From positions 1 to 40,609 of the forward strand of contig JAISNX010000140.1 in the NCBI GenBank assembly GCA_031276015.1: DNA of 40,609 bases, in the 5' to 3' direction. Below, one piece after another: positions 8,321 through 17,181 of the stretch. This stretch comes from Azoarcus sp. (GTDB lineage Bacteria; Pseudomonadota; Gammaproteobacteria; Burkholderiales; Rhodocyclaceae). Position 1 is the stretch's first letter; every line of letters begins with the position of its first letter. The notes beneath the pieces were generated by a model. The model was not told the origin of the DNA. It saw only the letters and a list, made by a program, of their open reading frames with translations, and made no database searches. The position numbers and the translations under genes are program-made.

Positions 8321-8785
8321 CCGTAAACATCAAAAATCGAATCAATGAATTTCAACGACTTCGCCTCCAGATTCGCTTGCCCCTGGTTCCAGAGTTCCCG
8401 CGCCTGCCGCACGTCTTCGCGTTCCTGCTCGCTGGCGTGCAGCGGTTTTTTTATACCTCAATCCCCACTTGTTCAGCTGATGCCAGAGCGCCGGAATCTT
8501 GAGCGTGACGCCCAAGCCCGCCAGCCGCTCGACTAACTCCGCCAGGGTCAAATCCCCTTTCGCCGCGATCCATCCCCGGATCGTCTCTTCCAGATGGGCA
8601 ATACGGGAAACACGATACCCCCCTTGCCGCAGACTTTCCCTGCTTCCCTCCTGCTCCCAGCGACGGCGTACCTGATAGACCCACATCCGGCTTACCTCGA
8701 ATCGTCGGGCTATTTCCGTCGGCATTTCTCCTCGCTCCAATGCCCCCAATACCCGATCCCGCAAATCCTGTGAATACGCTCGCAT
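8317..8785 (-). pseudogene. IS630-family transposase remnant (frameshifted, truncated)
   Basis: From the ATG at 8785 (GGAG upstream) the N-terminal helix-turn-helix half of an IS630-family transposase is clear: MRAYSQDLRDRVLGALERG, then SRMWVYQVRRRW and ALWHQLNKWGLRYKKT. After a seven-A run the reading frame must shift by +1 to continue with the family sequence LHASEQEREDVRQARELW and then KSLKFID, which is the start of the DDE catalytic domain with its first Asp. The protein then ends within a few residues at a TAG supplied by the terminus of the MITE-like element. Most of the catalytic domain is missing, so it is inactive. Unshifted translation gives 147 residues with an Arg-rich non-homologous tail. 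Confidence 0.85.
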
Positions 8786-9052
8786 TTCCTTCTCCTTATC
8801 TCAATACGACACGAAAGAAAAATAACATAAAAAGAAAATATATAAATCAAAAACACTCTAAAACCCCATCTTCCCGGCAGGAAAGGCTTGTGGGGAGGGA
8901 GGGCGCAAGATAACGGACAACAAGACAGAACAACTTCCGTGTCCAGAAGCTCGGCCAACTTCTTGTTGGCGGCACGTAACTGCTGGTTGATGATGGAACT
9001 ATGGCATGCTCCGGATGCCGACGGGAGTCGTACTGTCGCCCCTGAAAGCAAC
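8786..9052. other. AT-rich then mixed intergenic DNA, possible transposon end
   Basis: The first ~80 bp are AT-rich and lie upstream of the IS630 remnant, so they probably carry its promoter and one end of the element. On the minus strand around 8930-8995 a short frame reads NQQLRAANKKLAELLDT, which resembles a coiled-coil segment, but it is too short to assign. No other gene is seen. Confidence 0.35.
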
Positions 9053-9080
9053 GAGGCGCGGGAGAATTTCCCCGCGCCTC
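9053..9080 (-). terminator. Strong hairpin downstream of the D,D-endopeptidase gene
   Basis: GAGGCGCGGG (9053-9062) and CCCGCGCCTC (9071-9080) form a perfect 10-bp stem with an eight-base loop, 34 bp past the stop codon at 9114. The following minus-strand sequence is only moderately T-rich (GTTGCTTTC). Confidence 0.6.
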
Positions 9081-9113
9081 GCGCTATTTGCGTAGTTTCC
9101 GCGCTCCGCGCTG

Positions 9114-10214
9114 TCAGCCCTGTGGCGACTGGCGGGCACCAGCCAGCAATTCCGGACGTTCCTCCAGCCACAGACGCACCCTCTGAGCATCGACGACGCG
9201 CATGTTGCGGCCATCTGAATCCATCAGCACGATCGACAGGGGCTGTCCGCCCATCCACGCCTGCATTACCAGACAACGCCCGGCTTCGCGGATGTAACCC
9301 GTCTTGGAAACGCCGATGTTCCAGTCCGGACTCCTGACCAGGCCATTGGTATTGCGGAAAAGTTTCACCTGTCCATCAATATGGACATAACGCTCGACGG
9401 TGGTGGTGAACTCGCGGATCAGGGGATAACGGGCCGCCGCGGTCACCAGGCGGGAAAGATCGTGTGGCGTGGAGACGTTGCGGGGAGTCAATCCGGTGCT
9501 GTCGTAGAAGCGGGTCTCGCTCATGCCGAGCAGGCGGGCCTGGACGTTCATCGCTTCCACGAAAGCGGCACGCCCGCCCGGATAGTTGCGCGCCAGCGCG
9601 GAGGCGGCACGGTTTTCGGAGGACATCAGCGCCAGTTGCAGCATTTCCTCACGCGTCAGGCGGGTTCCCAGTCCAAGCCGGGAGGCAGTACCTTTCAGGT
9701 GGTCGATGTCGTCCTCGGTGATGGAAAGCACTTCATTCAGGCTGCTCCGCGATTCGAGCACCACGATCGCCGTCATGAGCTTGGTGATCGAAGCGACCGG
9801 CATCACCCGGTGCGCGCCCCTCTGGAGCAACACTTCGCCCGTGTTCTGGTTGACGACGTAGAACGCCGAGGAACCCAACAAGGGCTGGCCGAAACCGTCC
9901 AGCCTCAGCGTAAGGGGGTCTTCCGCGACACGGGTGCGGGCGGCCTGTCTCCTGGCAGCGGCGAGCCTTCCCGCGAGCACGCGCTTGCCGCGCGCCGTCA
10001 GCCTTGCGGCATTCCGCCCGGCACGCGCGACTTTGGCCGATTTTTTGCTGGAGGACGCCTTTTTCTTGGCCAGGGACGTCGGGGCGGGCTTGCAGGCTTT
10101 CGTCTTCGCCGCTCCGGCGCATTTGGCCTTGGCGGGGGCAGCCGCGGCAGGCCCGGCTCCCGTCAGGGAAAACGCCAGCGCCGCCACGGCGGCAAGCAGA
10201 ATGCGATGTTTCAT
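9114..10214 (-). CDS. pbpG: D-alanyl-D-alanine endopeptidase (PBP7-type)
   Basis: The protein is 366 residues with an N-terminal signal peptide (cleavage probably near AAAA, residues 23-26). A long Lys/Ala/Arg-rich linker at about residues 28-97 follows, then a penicillin-binding transpeptidase-fold domain. All three active-site motifs are present: SITK (142-145), SEN (199-201) and KTG (304-306). The family (PBP7/PbpG, peptidase S11) cuts D-Ala-mDAP cross-links in peptidoglycan in the periplasm. The basic linker is unusually long and may bind the cell wall or other polyanions. GAGAGG precedes the ATG. It is monocistronic, with a hairpin after the stop. Confidence 0.92.
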   Translation of the reverse strand: MKHRILLAAVAALAFSLTGAGPAAAAPAKAKCAGAAKTKACKPAPTSLAKKKASSSKKSAKVARAGRNAARLTARGKRVLAGRLAAARRQAARTRVAEDPLTLRLDGFGQPLLGSSAFYVVNQNTGEVLLQRGAHRVMPVASITKLMTAIVVLESRSSLNEVLSITEDDIDHLKGTASRLGLGTRLTREEMLQLALMSSENRAASALARNYPGGRAAFVEAMNVQARLLGMSETRFYDSTGLTPRNVSTPHDLSRLVTAAARYPLIREFTTTVERYVHIDGQVKLFRNTNGLVRSPDWNIGVSKTGYIREAGRCLVMQAWMGGQPLSIVLMDSDGRNMRVVDAQRVRLWLEERPELLAGARQSPQG

Positions 10215-10298
10215 GATCGCCTCTCAAGGTCGGGGGAGAGTTCCGAAGACAGCCTTTGGGAAAACAGCGGTGTATCGTGGCTCTCTAAAACATTTTCA

Positions 10299-10321
10299 TA
10301 GAAAAATACGTTTTTATTCTA
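10299..10321. promoter_or_regulatory. AT-rich imperfect palindrome upstream of pbpG
   Basis: An imperfect 23-bp palindrome with TAGAA/TTCTA ends lies about 85 bp upstream of the pbpG start. It may be part of its promoter or an operator; evidence is structural only. Confidence 0.25.
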
Positions 10322-10379
10322 GCACCTTTCCACCCGTATTGCAGGGAAAGTCCATCAAAAATCACAGCGATCCCGATCT

Positions 10380-10395
10380 GTTGCGATCACGCAAC
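10380..10395 (-). terminator. Weak hairpin after maeB
   Basis: GTTGCG and CGCAAC form a 6-bp stem around ATCA, 24 bp past the maeB stop; a TTTTT tract occurs 22 bp farther on the minus strand. It is a possible weak terminator. Confidence 0.3.
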
Positions 10396-10418
10396 CATGT
10401 CATGCGCCGACGGATCCC

Positions 10419-12695
10419 TCATCCGGCCCGGTTCCCCGCCTCGACCACGGTCAGCGCGGTCATGTTGATGATTCTGCGCACTGTCGCCGAAGGCGAGAGC
10501 ACATGCACGGGCCTGGCCGCGCCAAGCAGGATCGGGCCCACCGTCACCCCCCCGCCCGCCGCGGTTTTCAGCAGATTGAAGGCGATGTTGGCCGCGTCCA
10601 GCGTCGGGAAGATCAGCAGGTTGGTTTCTTCGAGCAAGTTGGCGTTCGGGAACAGGTGCAGCCGCAGACGAACATCGAGCGCCGCGTCGCCCTGCATCTC
10701 GCCTTCGACCTGCAAGTCGGGGTGACGCTCCCGGATCAGCCGCAAGGCGGCCCTCATTTTCAGCGCGGATGGTGTGTCCGCCGATCCGAAAGAGGAATGC
10801 GACAACAGGGCGACCCTCGGCTCGAGTCCGAAACGGCGCACTTCTTCGGCGGCCAGCGCGGTCATTTCGGCGATCTGTTCGGGTGTCGGGTCGTAGTTGA
10901 CGCTGGTGTCCGCGAGAAACAGCGTCCGCCCGGGCACGTTCAGTACGTTGACCGTGTAGTAGTGGTCGACGCCGGGACGTCGCCCCACCGTGGCTTCGAT
11001 ATTGGAAAGGTGTTTGCGGTGCACGCCGTCGGTACCGCAGATCAGGCCGTCGGTGTAACCGAGCACGAGCGACAGCGCACCGATCAGGGTGGGATTGCGG
11101 CGCAGCCGCTTTTGCGCTTCGTCCGCCGTGACGCCGCGACGTTCCATGAGACTGTGATAGCGCGCCCACATCTCGTCGAAATACGGGTTGTGCGCCGGGT
11201 CGATGATTTCGTACTGCAAGCCGGAGTTCATGCGCAGGCCGAGGCGGTCTATCGTGCCGATGATCGCTTCCGTGCGCCCGACCAGGATCGGCCAGGCCAT
11301 GCCCTCGTCGATCACGGTGCGTACCGCCCGCAACACTCTTTCGGATTCGCCTTCGGCAAAGACGATACGCTGCGGCATGTTGCGGGCGGCGGCGAACACC
11401 GGCTTCATCAACATGCCGGAATGCCAGACGAAATTGTTGAGCTGCGCGCGATAGGTATCCCAATCGGCGATGGGCCGCGTCGCCACGCCTGAGGTAATGG
11501 CCGCCTCGGCCACCGCTGGCGCGATCTTGACGATGAGCCGGGGGTCGAACGGGCGCGGAATGATGTAATCGGCCCCGAATCCGCTCACTTTTTCGCCATA
11601 AGCGGAGGCAACGATGTCGCTTTGCTCGGCGCGCGCCAGTTCGGCGATGGCCCGCACCGCCGCGAGTTTCATCTCGTCGGTAATGGTGGTCGCGCCCACG
11701 TCCAGGGCACCCCTGAAGATGAAGGGGAAGCACAGTACGTTATTGACTTGGTTCGGATAATCCGAACGGCCCGTGGCGATGATGGCGTCCTCGCGCACCT
11801 GGCGCACCTCGCCGGGCATGATTTCCGGCACAGGGTTGGCGAGAGCCAATACCAGCGGCCTGTCCGCCATTTTCGCCACCATCTCGGCCTTGAGCACGCC
11901 GCCCGCCGACAACCCCAGAAAAATATCGGCTCCCCCGATGACTTCATCGAGGCGGCGTGCATCGGTTTTCTTGGCGTAACGCGCCTTGACCGGGTCCATC
12001 AGCACCGTGCGGCTTTCATAGACCACGCCTTCGATGTCCGTCACCCAGATGTTCTCCACCGGGATACCGAGCATCACCAGCAGATCGAGACAGGCCAGCG
12101 CCGCCGCGCCCGCACCCGACGTGACGAGCTTGACCTTCTTCAGATCCTTTCCCTGCATTTGCAGGCCGTTGAGGACGGCTGCGCCGACCACGATGGCAGT
12201 GCCATGCTGGTCGTCGTGGAAAACGGGTATTTTCATGCGCTCGCGCAGCTTCTTCTCGATGTAGAAGCATTCGGGAGCCTTGATGTCCTCAAGGTTGATG
12301 CCGCCGAAAGTCGGCTCCAGCGCGGCGATCATGTCGACCAGGCGGTCGGGGTCGGACTCGTTGATTTCGAGATCGAACACGTCGATACCGGCGAACTTCT
12401 TGAACAGTACGCCCTTGCCTTCCATGACCGGCTTGGCGGCGAGCGCGCCGATGTTGCCCAGGCCAAGCACGGCGCTGCCGTTGGTGATGACGCCGATCAG
12501 ATTGCCGCGCGAAGTAAGGCTGGCCGCCTCGCCCGGATCGGCCACGATCGCGTCGCAGGCGGCCCCCACGCCGGGCGAATAGGCCAGCGACAGATCGCGC
12601 TGGTTGGTCAGCGCCTTGGTCGGTGTTATCGCGATCTTGCCGGGCCTTGGGTTGCGGTGATAATCGAGCGCCGCGGCGCGTATCAGTTCGTCCAT
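10419..12695 (-). CDS. maeB: NADP-dependent malic enzyme fused to phosphotransacetylase-like domain
   Basis: The protein is 758 residues from the ATG at 12695 (GAGGA nine bases upstream, [14 protein letters not shown] start); farther upstream in-frame starts add unrelated residues. The N-terminal half (about 1-430) is malic enzyme, with SLAYSPGVG, the KPVMEGKG stretch and [12 protein letters not shown](P)-binding residues follow near [16 protein letters not shown]. The C-terminal half (about 431-758, from [18 protein letters not shown]) is a phosphate acetyl/butyryltransferase-like domain, which in MaeB-type enzymes is regulatory and binds acetyl-CoA rather than being clearly catalytic. The enzyme converts malate to pyruvate and CO2 with reduction of NADP. 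Length and layout match the family. It is a separate transcription unit from pbpG. Confidence 0.95.
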   Translation of the reverse strand: MDELIRAAALDYHRNPRPGKIAITPTKALTNQRDLSLAYSPGVGAACDAIVADPGEAASLTSRGNLIGVITNGSAVLGLGNIGALAAKPVMEGKGVLFKKFAGIDVFDLEINESDPDRLVDMIAALEPTFGGINLEDIKAPECFYIEKKLRERMKIPVFHDDQHGTAIVVGAAVLNGLQMQGKDLKKVKLVTSGAGAAALACLDLLVMLGIPVENIWVTDIEGVVYESRTVLMDPVKARYAKKTDARRLDEVIGGADIFLGLSAGGVLKAEMVAKMADRPLVLALANPVPEIMPGEVRQVREDAIIATGRSDYPNQVNNVLCFPFIFRGALDVGATTITDEMKLAAVRAIAELARAEQSDIVASAYGEKVSGFGADYIIPRPFDPRLIVKIAPAVAEAAITSGVATRPIADWDTYRAQLNNFVWHSGMLMKPVFAAARNMPQRIVFAEGESERVLRAVRTVIDEGMAWPILVGRTEAIIGTIDRLGLRMNSGLQYEIIDPAHNPYFDEMWARYHSLMERRGVTADEAQKRLRRNPTLIGALSLVLGYTDGLICGTDGVHRKHLSNIEATVGRRPGVDHYYTVNVLNVPGRTLFLADTSVNYDPTPEQIAEMTALAAEEVRRFGLEPRVALLSHSSFGSADTPSALKMRAALRLIRERHPDLQVEGEMQGDAALDVRLRLHLFPNANLLEETNLLIFPTLDAANIAFNLLKTAAGGGVTVGPILLGAARPVHVLSPSATVRRIINMTALTVVEAGNRAG

Positions 12696-12828
12696 GAATG
12701 TTGCGTTCCTCGTGCGTGACGGGCGGCGAAAGATTTCGACCGCCAAGCCAAACCCGTATTGTACGGGAGAGTGAAAACCGCCCGCCAATCACTCCGACTC
12801 CGGGGCCAAGGCATTATGTGTGCCCGGT

Positions 12829-12842
12829 GCAGTACTGCACTT
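12829..12842. promoter_or_regulatory. Perfect 14-bp palindrome upstream of maeB
   Basis: GTGCAGTACTGCAC is a perfect palindrome about 135 bp upstream of the maeB start. On the minus strand a -10-like CATAAT follows it by 13 bp. It could be an operator for a dimeric regulator; no regulator gene is adjacent. Confidence 0.35.
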
Positions 12843-13099
12843 TTGTGGATGTCCCCTGCCGACACCCTTCCTTCTGCCGGATGGTGCCGCGCGTGGCTTA
12901 TGGAAACTAATCAGGCGTCTGCCCGTCAAGGACGATTCCGGGACAATAGGCTTCAGCGGCACGCGACACGCCGGTAGCCGCTCGATCAAGGGCTTTCAGC
13001 GTGGCGCACGAAGGCACGACTGTATTTTTGCCCGCGCGGTAGCGCCGGATCCCTGTCAGACGATCATTGCCCGCGATTTCTGCGATCTTTGTAAGTTAT
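12843..13099. other. Intergenic DNA without recognisable gene
   Basis: Together with the maeB upstream region this forms a gap of about 630 bp between maeB and the antiporter gene. No convincing coding frame or structured RNA is seen; the right half is filled by the core repeats listed separately. Confidence 0.4.
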
Positions 13100-13172
13100 C
13101 GTCATTGCGAGCGAAGCGTGGCAATCCATGAGCCGCATGGATTGCCACGGCGCTGCGCGCCTCGCAATGACG
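13100..13172 (+). repeat. Core palindromic repeat
   Basis: CGTCATTGCGAGC opens and CGCAATGACG closes the unit, with GGCAATCCATG and CATGGATTGCC as inner inverted arms. It is a complete core without terminal TTAGAGC repeats. Confidence 0.7.
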
Positions 13173-13184
13173 AATCTCCCGCCC

Positions 13185-13307
13185 CGTCATTGCGAGGGCC
13201 GAAGGCCCGCGGCAATCCAGACGGCGGCGACTACCCGCACTGACGGGCGGTGTTGCGGGAATCACGGGCATATGGATTGCCTCGGCGCTTCGTGCTTCGC
13301 AATGATG
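13185..13307 (+). repeat. Core palindromic repeat with internal insertion
   Basis: The unit opens with CGTCATTGCGAGG and closes with CGCAATGATG, but the loop is expanded by about 50 bp. It follows the previous copy by 12 bp and ends 18 bp from the antiporter stop codon, so it may be transcribed as a 3' hairpin. Confidence 0.65.
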
Positions 13308-13324
13308 CTTGTTCGGTGTTTCCC

Positions 13325-14602
13325 TCAAAGCAGGCGGAAAGCGAGTATCGCCACCAATGTCGGCAGCGTGGCGGCGGCGAGCAGTCCGAGGGGATTTACC
13401 GCGCCGCCCTTGAAATGGCCTTGCAGGATGGCCAGGCCCGCCGGGTTGGGCGCGTTGGCGATGACGGTCAGGCCGCCGCCCGTGACCGCGCCAGTCACCA
13501 GCGCGTATTTGAATTCGTCCGATAGCCCCGCTACCAACGAACCCAGGTAGGTGAGGGCGGCGTTGTCCGTGACCGCCGTCAATGCCGTGGCACCGTAATA
13601 CACGGTGGTGGCGTCCATGTGCGACAGCAGCGGTTGCAGCCACCACGATTGCTGGCCGCCAAGCGTCACCAGCCCGGCGAGGAAGCAACTGACCATCAGC
13701 CCTTCGCGCAGGATCAGCCGTTCCTGGAAGCGTGGATAGGCGTGGGCGAAGGCCAAAAATACCAACAGGATGCCGAGGAAAACGTGGGGGTGGTGGGCAA
13801 AGAGCACGATCAGGAACAGAAGCAGCAGATGCAGGCCGACAACCGGCCAAGGTACGCCGTCGCCGTCTTCGCGGGGGACGGAAATATCGAAATGGCCCAG
13901 TTCCTTGCGGAAAACCAGGCTGGCGAGCGTTGCGTTCACAAGGACGGCCACGGCGCTGCGCCAACCGATGTGGGTGAGCATGAAAAGGCTGTCCCATTTC
14001 CAGACGCTCGCCACCATCAGTACCGGCGGGGCCGCGAAATTGGTGAGCGTGCCGCCGATGGAGACGTTGACGAACAGCACGCCGAGGGTGCCGTACATCA
14101 GGCGCGGGGACATGTCCTTGCGGTAGTAGGCGTCTTTCAGGATCAGCGCGGCCAGCGCCATGGCGGCCGGTTCGGTGATGAAGGAGGAGAGCAGCGGCAC
14201 CACGGCCAGGATGGTGAAGTAAAAGGCAACTGGCCGCGCAACCGGTAACAGGCGCGAGGCCAGCCGCACGATGGCGGAGGCGAAAAGGAGCACCGGCTTG
14301 CTTGCCGCCACGATCATGATCGCCAGCACGAACAGCGGCTCGGTGTAGTTGCGGCCTTCCAGATATTCCGCGACGGCCAGGGAAGCACCGCTTTCCGTCC
14401 CGATGGCGGCAAGGGCGATGGCAAGGAGCAGGATGCCCGCCCAGAAGCCGAAAACGAATTCCACTTCGGCGAACAAGCAGAGCAATCCCGCGTGCGCAGG
14501 GTGTTTTTTTGCCAGGCGCGCGAAAAAGCCGACGGAGAAGGTATGCAGGATGGCAAGCGCGAACAGGAGGGCACCAGTTGCCTGGAGGATGGTTGGGGTC
14601 AT
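13325..14602 (-). CDS. Putative Na+/H+ antiporter (Na_H_antiport_3-like)
   Basis: The protein is 425 residues and highly hydrophobic, with about 11-12 membrane segments. Motifs such as ITEPAAMALAALILKD, GTLTNFAAPPVLMVA and TAVTDNAALTYLGSL are typical of the ion-transporter superfamily branch annotated as putative Na+/H+ antiporter (PF07399). Charged or polar residues within helices (TEPA, TDNAA) are the likely ion-binding sites. It would act in the inner membrane, exchanging cations for protons, but substrate is not established for the family. The start ATG at 14602 opens with MTPTILQATGALLFALAIL, directly entering the first helix. It is divergent from ndk and sits alone. Confidence 0.85.
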   Translation of the reverse strand: MTPTILQATGALLFALAILHTFSVGFFARLAKKHPAHAGLLCLFAEVEFVFGFWAGILLLAIALAAIGTESGASLAVAEYLEGRNYTEPLFVLAIMIVAASKPVLLFASAIVRLASRLLPVARPVAFYFTILAVVPLLSSFITEPAAMALAALILKDAYYRKDMSPRLMYGTLGVLFVNVSIGGTLTNFAAPPVLMVASVWKWDSLFMLTHIGWRSAVAVLVNATLASLVFRKELGHFDISVPREDGDGVPWPVVGLHLLLLFLIVLFAHHPHVFLGILLVFLAFAHAYPRFQERLILREGLMVSCFLAGLVTLGGQQSWWLQPLLSHMDATTVYYGATALTAVTDNAALTYLGSLVAGLSDEFKYALVTGAVTGGGLTVIANAPNPAGLAILQGHFKGGAVNPLGLLAAATLPTLVAILAFRLL

Positions 14603-14700
14603 GGCCGGGGTGGTTTGTCGTGGATAGGGCGAATCCGGGAACCGGCGGCCAGCACCCTGCCGACGCAGTTTCGTCCGAGCGGAAAAGCGTGATTATACGG

Positions 14701-14731
14701 TTGGGCCGCCATGGCGGGAACCTGTTAAAAT
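14701..14731 (+). promoter_or_regulatory. Candidate sigma-70 promoter of the ndk operon
   Basis: TTGGGC (14701-14706) and TAAAAT (14726-14731) are separated by 19 bp, 33 bp upstream of the ndk start. An AGGAG ribosome site follows at 14753-14757. The long spacer makes this only a candidate. Confidence 0.35.
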
Positions 14732-14764
14732 GCCAGACTTTTCGCAACATGCAGGAGTAATTCC

Positions 14765-15190
14765 ATGGCCGTCGAACGTACCCTTTCCATCATCAAGCCC
14801 GATGCCGTCGCCAAGAACGTGATCGGTAAAATCTATCAGCGTTTCGAGGATGCCGGACTCAAGATCGTCGCCGCCCGCATGGCGCATCTGTCCGCGCGGG
14901 AAGCGGGCGAGTTTTACGCCGTGCACCGCGAGCGCCCGTTTTTCAAGGATCTGGTGGCGTTCATGACTTCCGGCCCGGTTATGGTGCAAGTGCTCGAAGG
15001 CGAAAACGCCATCGCCAGGAACCGCGAATTGATGGGGGCCACCGATCCGAAGAAGGCCGCGCCCGGCACCCTGCGCGCCGATTTCGCAGAGTCGATAGAT
15101 GCCAACGCGGTGCATGGTTCTGATGCGCCCGAAACGGCAGCGGTGGAAATCGCCTTCTTCTTCCCCGGCATCAATATCCATCGTCGTTGA
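14765..15190 (+). CDS. ndk: Nucleoside diphosphate kinase
   Basis: The protein is 141 residues, the normal length. It opens [15 protein letters not shown], and the active-site motif [12 protein letters not shown] carries the His that is phosphorylated (about residue 117). The enzyme moves the gamma-phosphate of ATP to other nucleoside diphosphates in the cytoplasm. AGGAG lies seven bases upstream of the ATG. It is the first gene of the long plus-strand housekeeping run and precedes rlmN by 34 bp. Confidence 0.97.
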   Translation: MAVERTLSIIKPDAVAKNVIGKIYQRFEDAGLKIVAARMAHLSAREAGEFYAVHRERPFFKDLVAFMTSGPVMVQVLEGENAIARNRELMGATDPKKAAPGTLRADFAESIDANAVHGSDAPETAAVEIAFFFPGINIHRR

Positions 15191-15224
15191 TCCCGCGCGG
15201 CCCGCGCGCGCGGCTGTTTTTGTC

Positions 15225-16343
15225 ATGCCCAATCTGCTCGACTACGACCTTGCCGGACTCGTCGCCTGGTTCGGGGAACTGGGCGAAAAGCCTTTTCGTG
15301 CGCGCCAGGTGATGCGCTGGATACACCGCGAGGGCTGCGACGATTTCGGGGCGATGACCGATGTCGCCAAGTCCTTGCGGGCGAAGCTCGGCACGCTGGC
15401 GGAGATTCGCCCGCCCGCGCCCTTGCGGGATACCGTCTCCGGCGACGGCACGCGCAAATGGCTGCTCGACCTCGGGGGCGGCAATGCGGTGGAGGCGGTT
15501 TTTATCCCGGAGGCCGGGCGCGGCACACTATGCGTGTCGTCGCAGGCCGGATGCGCGCTCGACTGTGTTTTTTGCGCGACAGGCAAGCAGGGCTTCAATC
15601 GCAACCTCGAAGCGGGCGAGATCGTCGGGCAGTTGTGGCTGGCCAATAAGCTGCTCGGCGCGGCCAGTGCCGCCGTGTGCGGGGAGGAAAACGACAACGG
15701 GCGCGTCATCAGCAATGTCGTGCTGATGGGCATGGGAGAGCCGCTGGCCAATTTCGACAATGTCGCCACCGCCTTGCGGGTCATGCTCGATGACCACGCC
15801 TATGGGCTTTCGCGGCGGCGGGTGACGGTGTCGACCGCGGGCCTGGTGCCCGCCATGGATCGCCTGCGCGAAGAATGCCCGGTGGCGCTGGCGGTGTCGC
15901 TGCATGCGCCCGACGATGCCTTGCGGGATCGCCTGATGCCGATCAACCGCAAATATCCCCTGCGCGATCTGATGGCGGCCTGCCGCCGTTATCTCGAACG
16001 CGCCCCGCGCGATTTCGTGACTTTTGAGTACGCAATGATTGATGGCATCAACGATAGTGATGCCCACGCCCGCGCCCTGGTCGCGCTCACGCGCGACGTG
16101 CCGTGCAAGTTCAACCTGATTCCGTTCAACCCCTTTCCGCATTCCGGGTTTGCACGCTCGCCGGTCGATCGTATCCGCCGCTTCGCGGCGATATTGCTCG
16201 ATTCCGGTATCATTGCGACGACACGCAGGACGCGCGGCGATGACGTTGCCGCTGCCTGCGGTCAGCTTGCCGGGCAGGTGCGGGATAAAACCCGGCGTGC
16301 CCGGACGTATCCATTACAGACGATGGAGGAGGTTTGTTCATGA
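15225..16343 (+). CDS. rlmN: Dual-specificity RNA methyltransferase RlmN (radical SAM)
   Basis: The protein is 372 residues from the ATG at 15225 ([16 protein letters not shown]); earlier in-frame starts overlap ndk and add non-homologous residues. The radical-SAM cluster motif [11 protein letters not shown] binds the 4Fe-4S cluster. The late [13 protein letters not shown] motif and the AACGQLAG motif, whose Cys forms the methyl-carrying intermediate, are both present. It methylates C2 of A2503 in 23S rRNA and A37 in some tRNAs. The stop overlaps the pilF ATG as ATGA, so the two genes are translationally coupled. This ndk-rlmN-pilF order is conserved in Betaproteobacteria. Confidence 0.97.
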   Translation: MPNLLDYDLAGLVAWFGELGEKPFRARQVMRWIHREGCDDFGAMTDVAKSLRAKLGTLAEIRPPAPLRDTVSGDGTRKWLLDLGGGNAVEAVFIPEAGRGTLCVSSQAGCALDCVFCATGKQGFNRNLEAGEIVGQLWLANKLLGAASAAVCGEENDNGRVISNVVLMGMGEPLANFDNVATALRVMLDDHAYGLSRRRVTVSTAGLVPAMDRLREECPVALAVSLHAPDDALRDRLMPINRKYPLRDLMAACRRYLERAPRDFVTFEYAMIDGINDSDAHARALVALTRDVPCKFNLIPFNPFPHSGFARSPVDRIRRFAAILLDSGIIATTRRTRGDDVAAACGQLAGQVRDKTRRARTYPLQTMEEVCS

Positions 16344-17176
16344 TTCGCATGATGACATCCCTGTGCTGGATCGTTTCTGCTTTCATCCTCGCCGGATGCG
16401 CGGCTCCCGCGGCGACGCCGCAGGCATCCGCGCGCGATGTCGCACCCGCGCCCAGTTATCGCGGCCCGTATTCCCGCCCCTTGTCCGATGTGCCGCCAGC
16501 GAACGAAGCGGCCTCGAAGGCGCGTGTCCATACCGAGCTTGGGATGGAGTATCTCGGCATCGGGCGCACCAAGGTCGCGCTCGACGAGGCCAGGATCGCC
16601 CTGGAGGCCAGTTCCGCTTATGCCCCGGCGCATCATCTGCTCGGCTTGATCTACATGGAACTCGAACAGCACGGGCAGGCCGACGAGGCGTTTCGCCGGG
16701 CGATCGCCGCCGCGCCGGGCGACCCGGATTTCAACAACAGCTATGGCTGGTTTCTGTGCGGGCGGGGGCGTTTTGCCGAGGCGATGTCCCATTTCGCCAC
16801 GGCACAAGCCAACCCCTACTATTGTTGCAAGGCGCGTCCGCGCATCAATGCCGGTCTGTGCCTGCTGAAAAACAACGATCCCGCCGGGGCCGAGACGCAG
16901 TTCGCCAAGGCGCTGGAGGCCGACCCCGCCAGCGGCGAGGCCCTGTATCAATTGGCGCAGGCCGTTTATCGCCGTGGAAATTACCGCCGCGCGCACGATC
17001 TGCTCGTCCAGTATCACCAGCGTTTCGATCCCGCCGCCCGTTCGGTGTGGCTGGGCTTGCGCGCGGCACGGCGTTTGGGCGAACATCATGCGGAAACAAG
17101 TTATACCGAGCAATTGCGTGGGCGCTTCGCCGGTTCTCCCGAAAGCGCATTGTTGATGCAAGGAAAATACGAGTGA
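16340..17176 (+). CDS. pilF: Type IV pilus biogenesis/stability lipoprotein PilF/PilW
   Basis: The protein is 278 residues. It begins with a lipoprotein signal with lipobox ILAGC (lipidated Cys20), so the product is anchored to the outer membrane. Tetratricopeptide repeats follow from about residue 60 to 260, with phrases such as [16 protein letters not shown] and [19 protein letters not shown]. PilF helps assemble the PilQ secretin of type IV pili. GGAGGAGG lies seven bases upstream of the ATG at 16340, which decides the start over a TTG two codons earlier. The start overlaps the rlmN stop by four bases and the stop overlaps a possible GTG start of rodZ. Confidence 0.92.
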   Translation: MIRMMTSLCWIVSAFILAGCAAPAATPQASARDVAPAPSYRGPYSRPLSDVPPANEAASKARVHTELGMEYLGIGRTKVALDEARIALEASSAYAPAHHLLGLIYMELEQHGQADEAFRRAIAAAPGDPDFNNSYGWFLCGRGRFAEAMSHFATAQANPYYCCKARPRINAGLCLLKNNDPAGAETQFAKALEADPASGEALYQLAQAVYRRGNYRRAHDLLVQYHQRFDPAARSVWLGLRAARRLGEHHAETSYTEQLRGRFAGSPESALLMQGKYE

Positions 17177-17181
17177 ATACC

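Noticed and set aside
8930-8995. Possible coiled-coil transposase fragment (NQQLRAANKKLAELLDT)
   Set aside because: It is too short to assign and could be chance; it is mentioned only in the intergenic entry.
13056-14750. A 564-codon minus-strand frame overlapping the antiporter
   Set aside because: The antiporter frame has clear membrane segments and family motifs; the longer one is Arg/Pro-rich and reads through the repeats.
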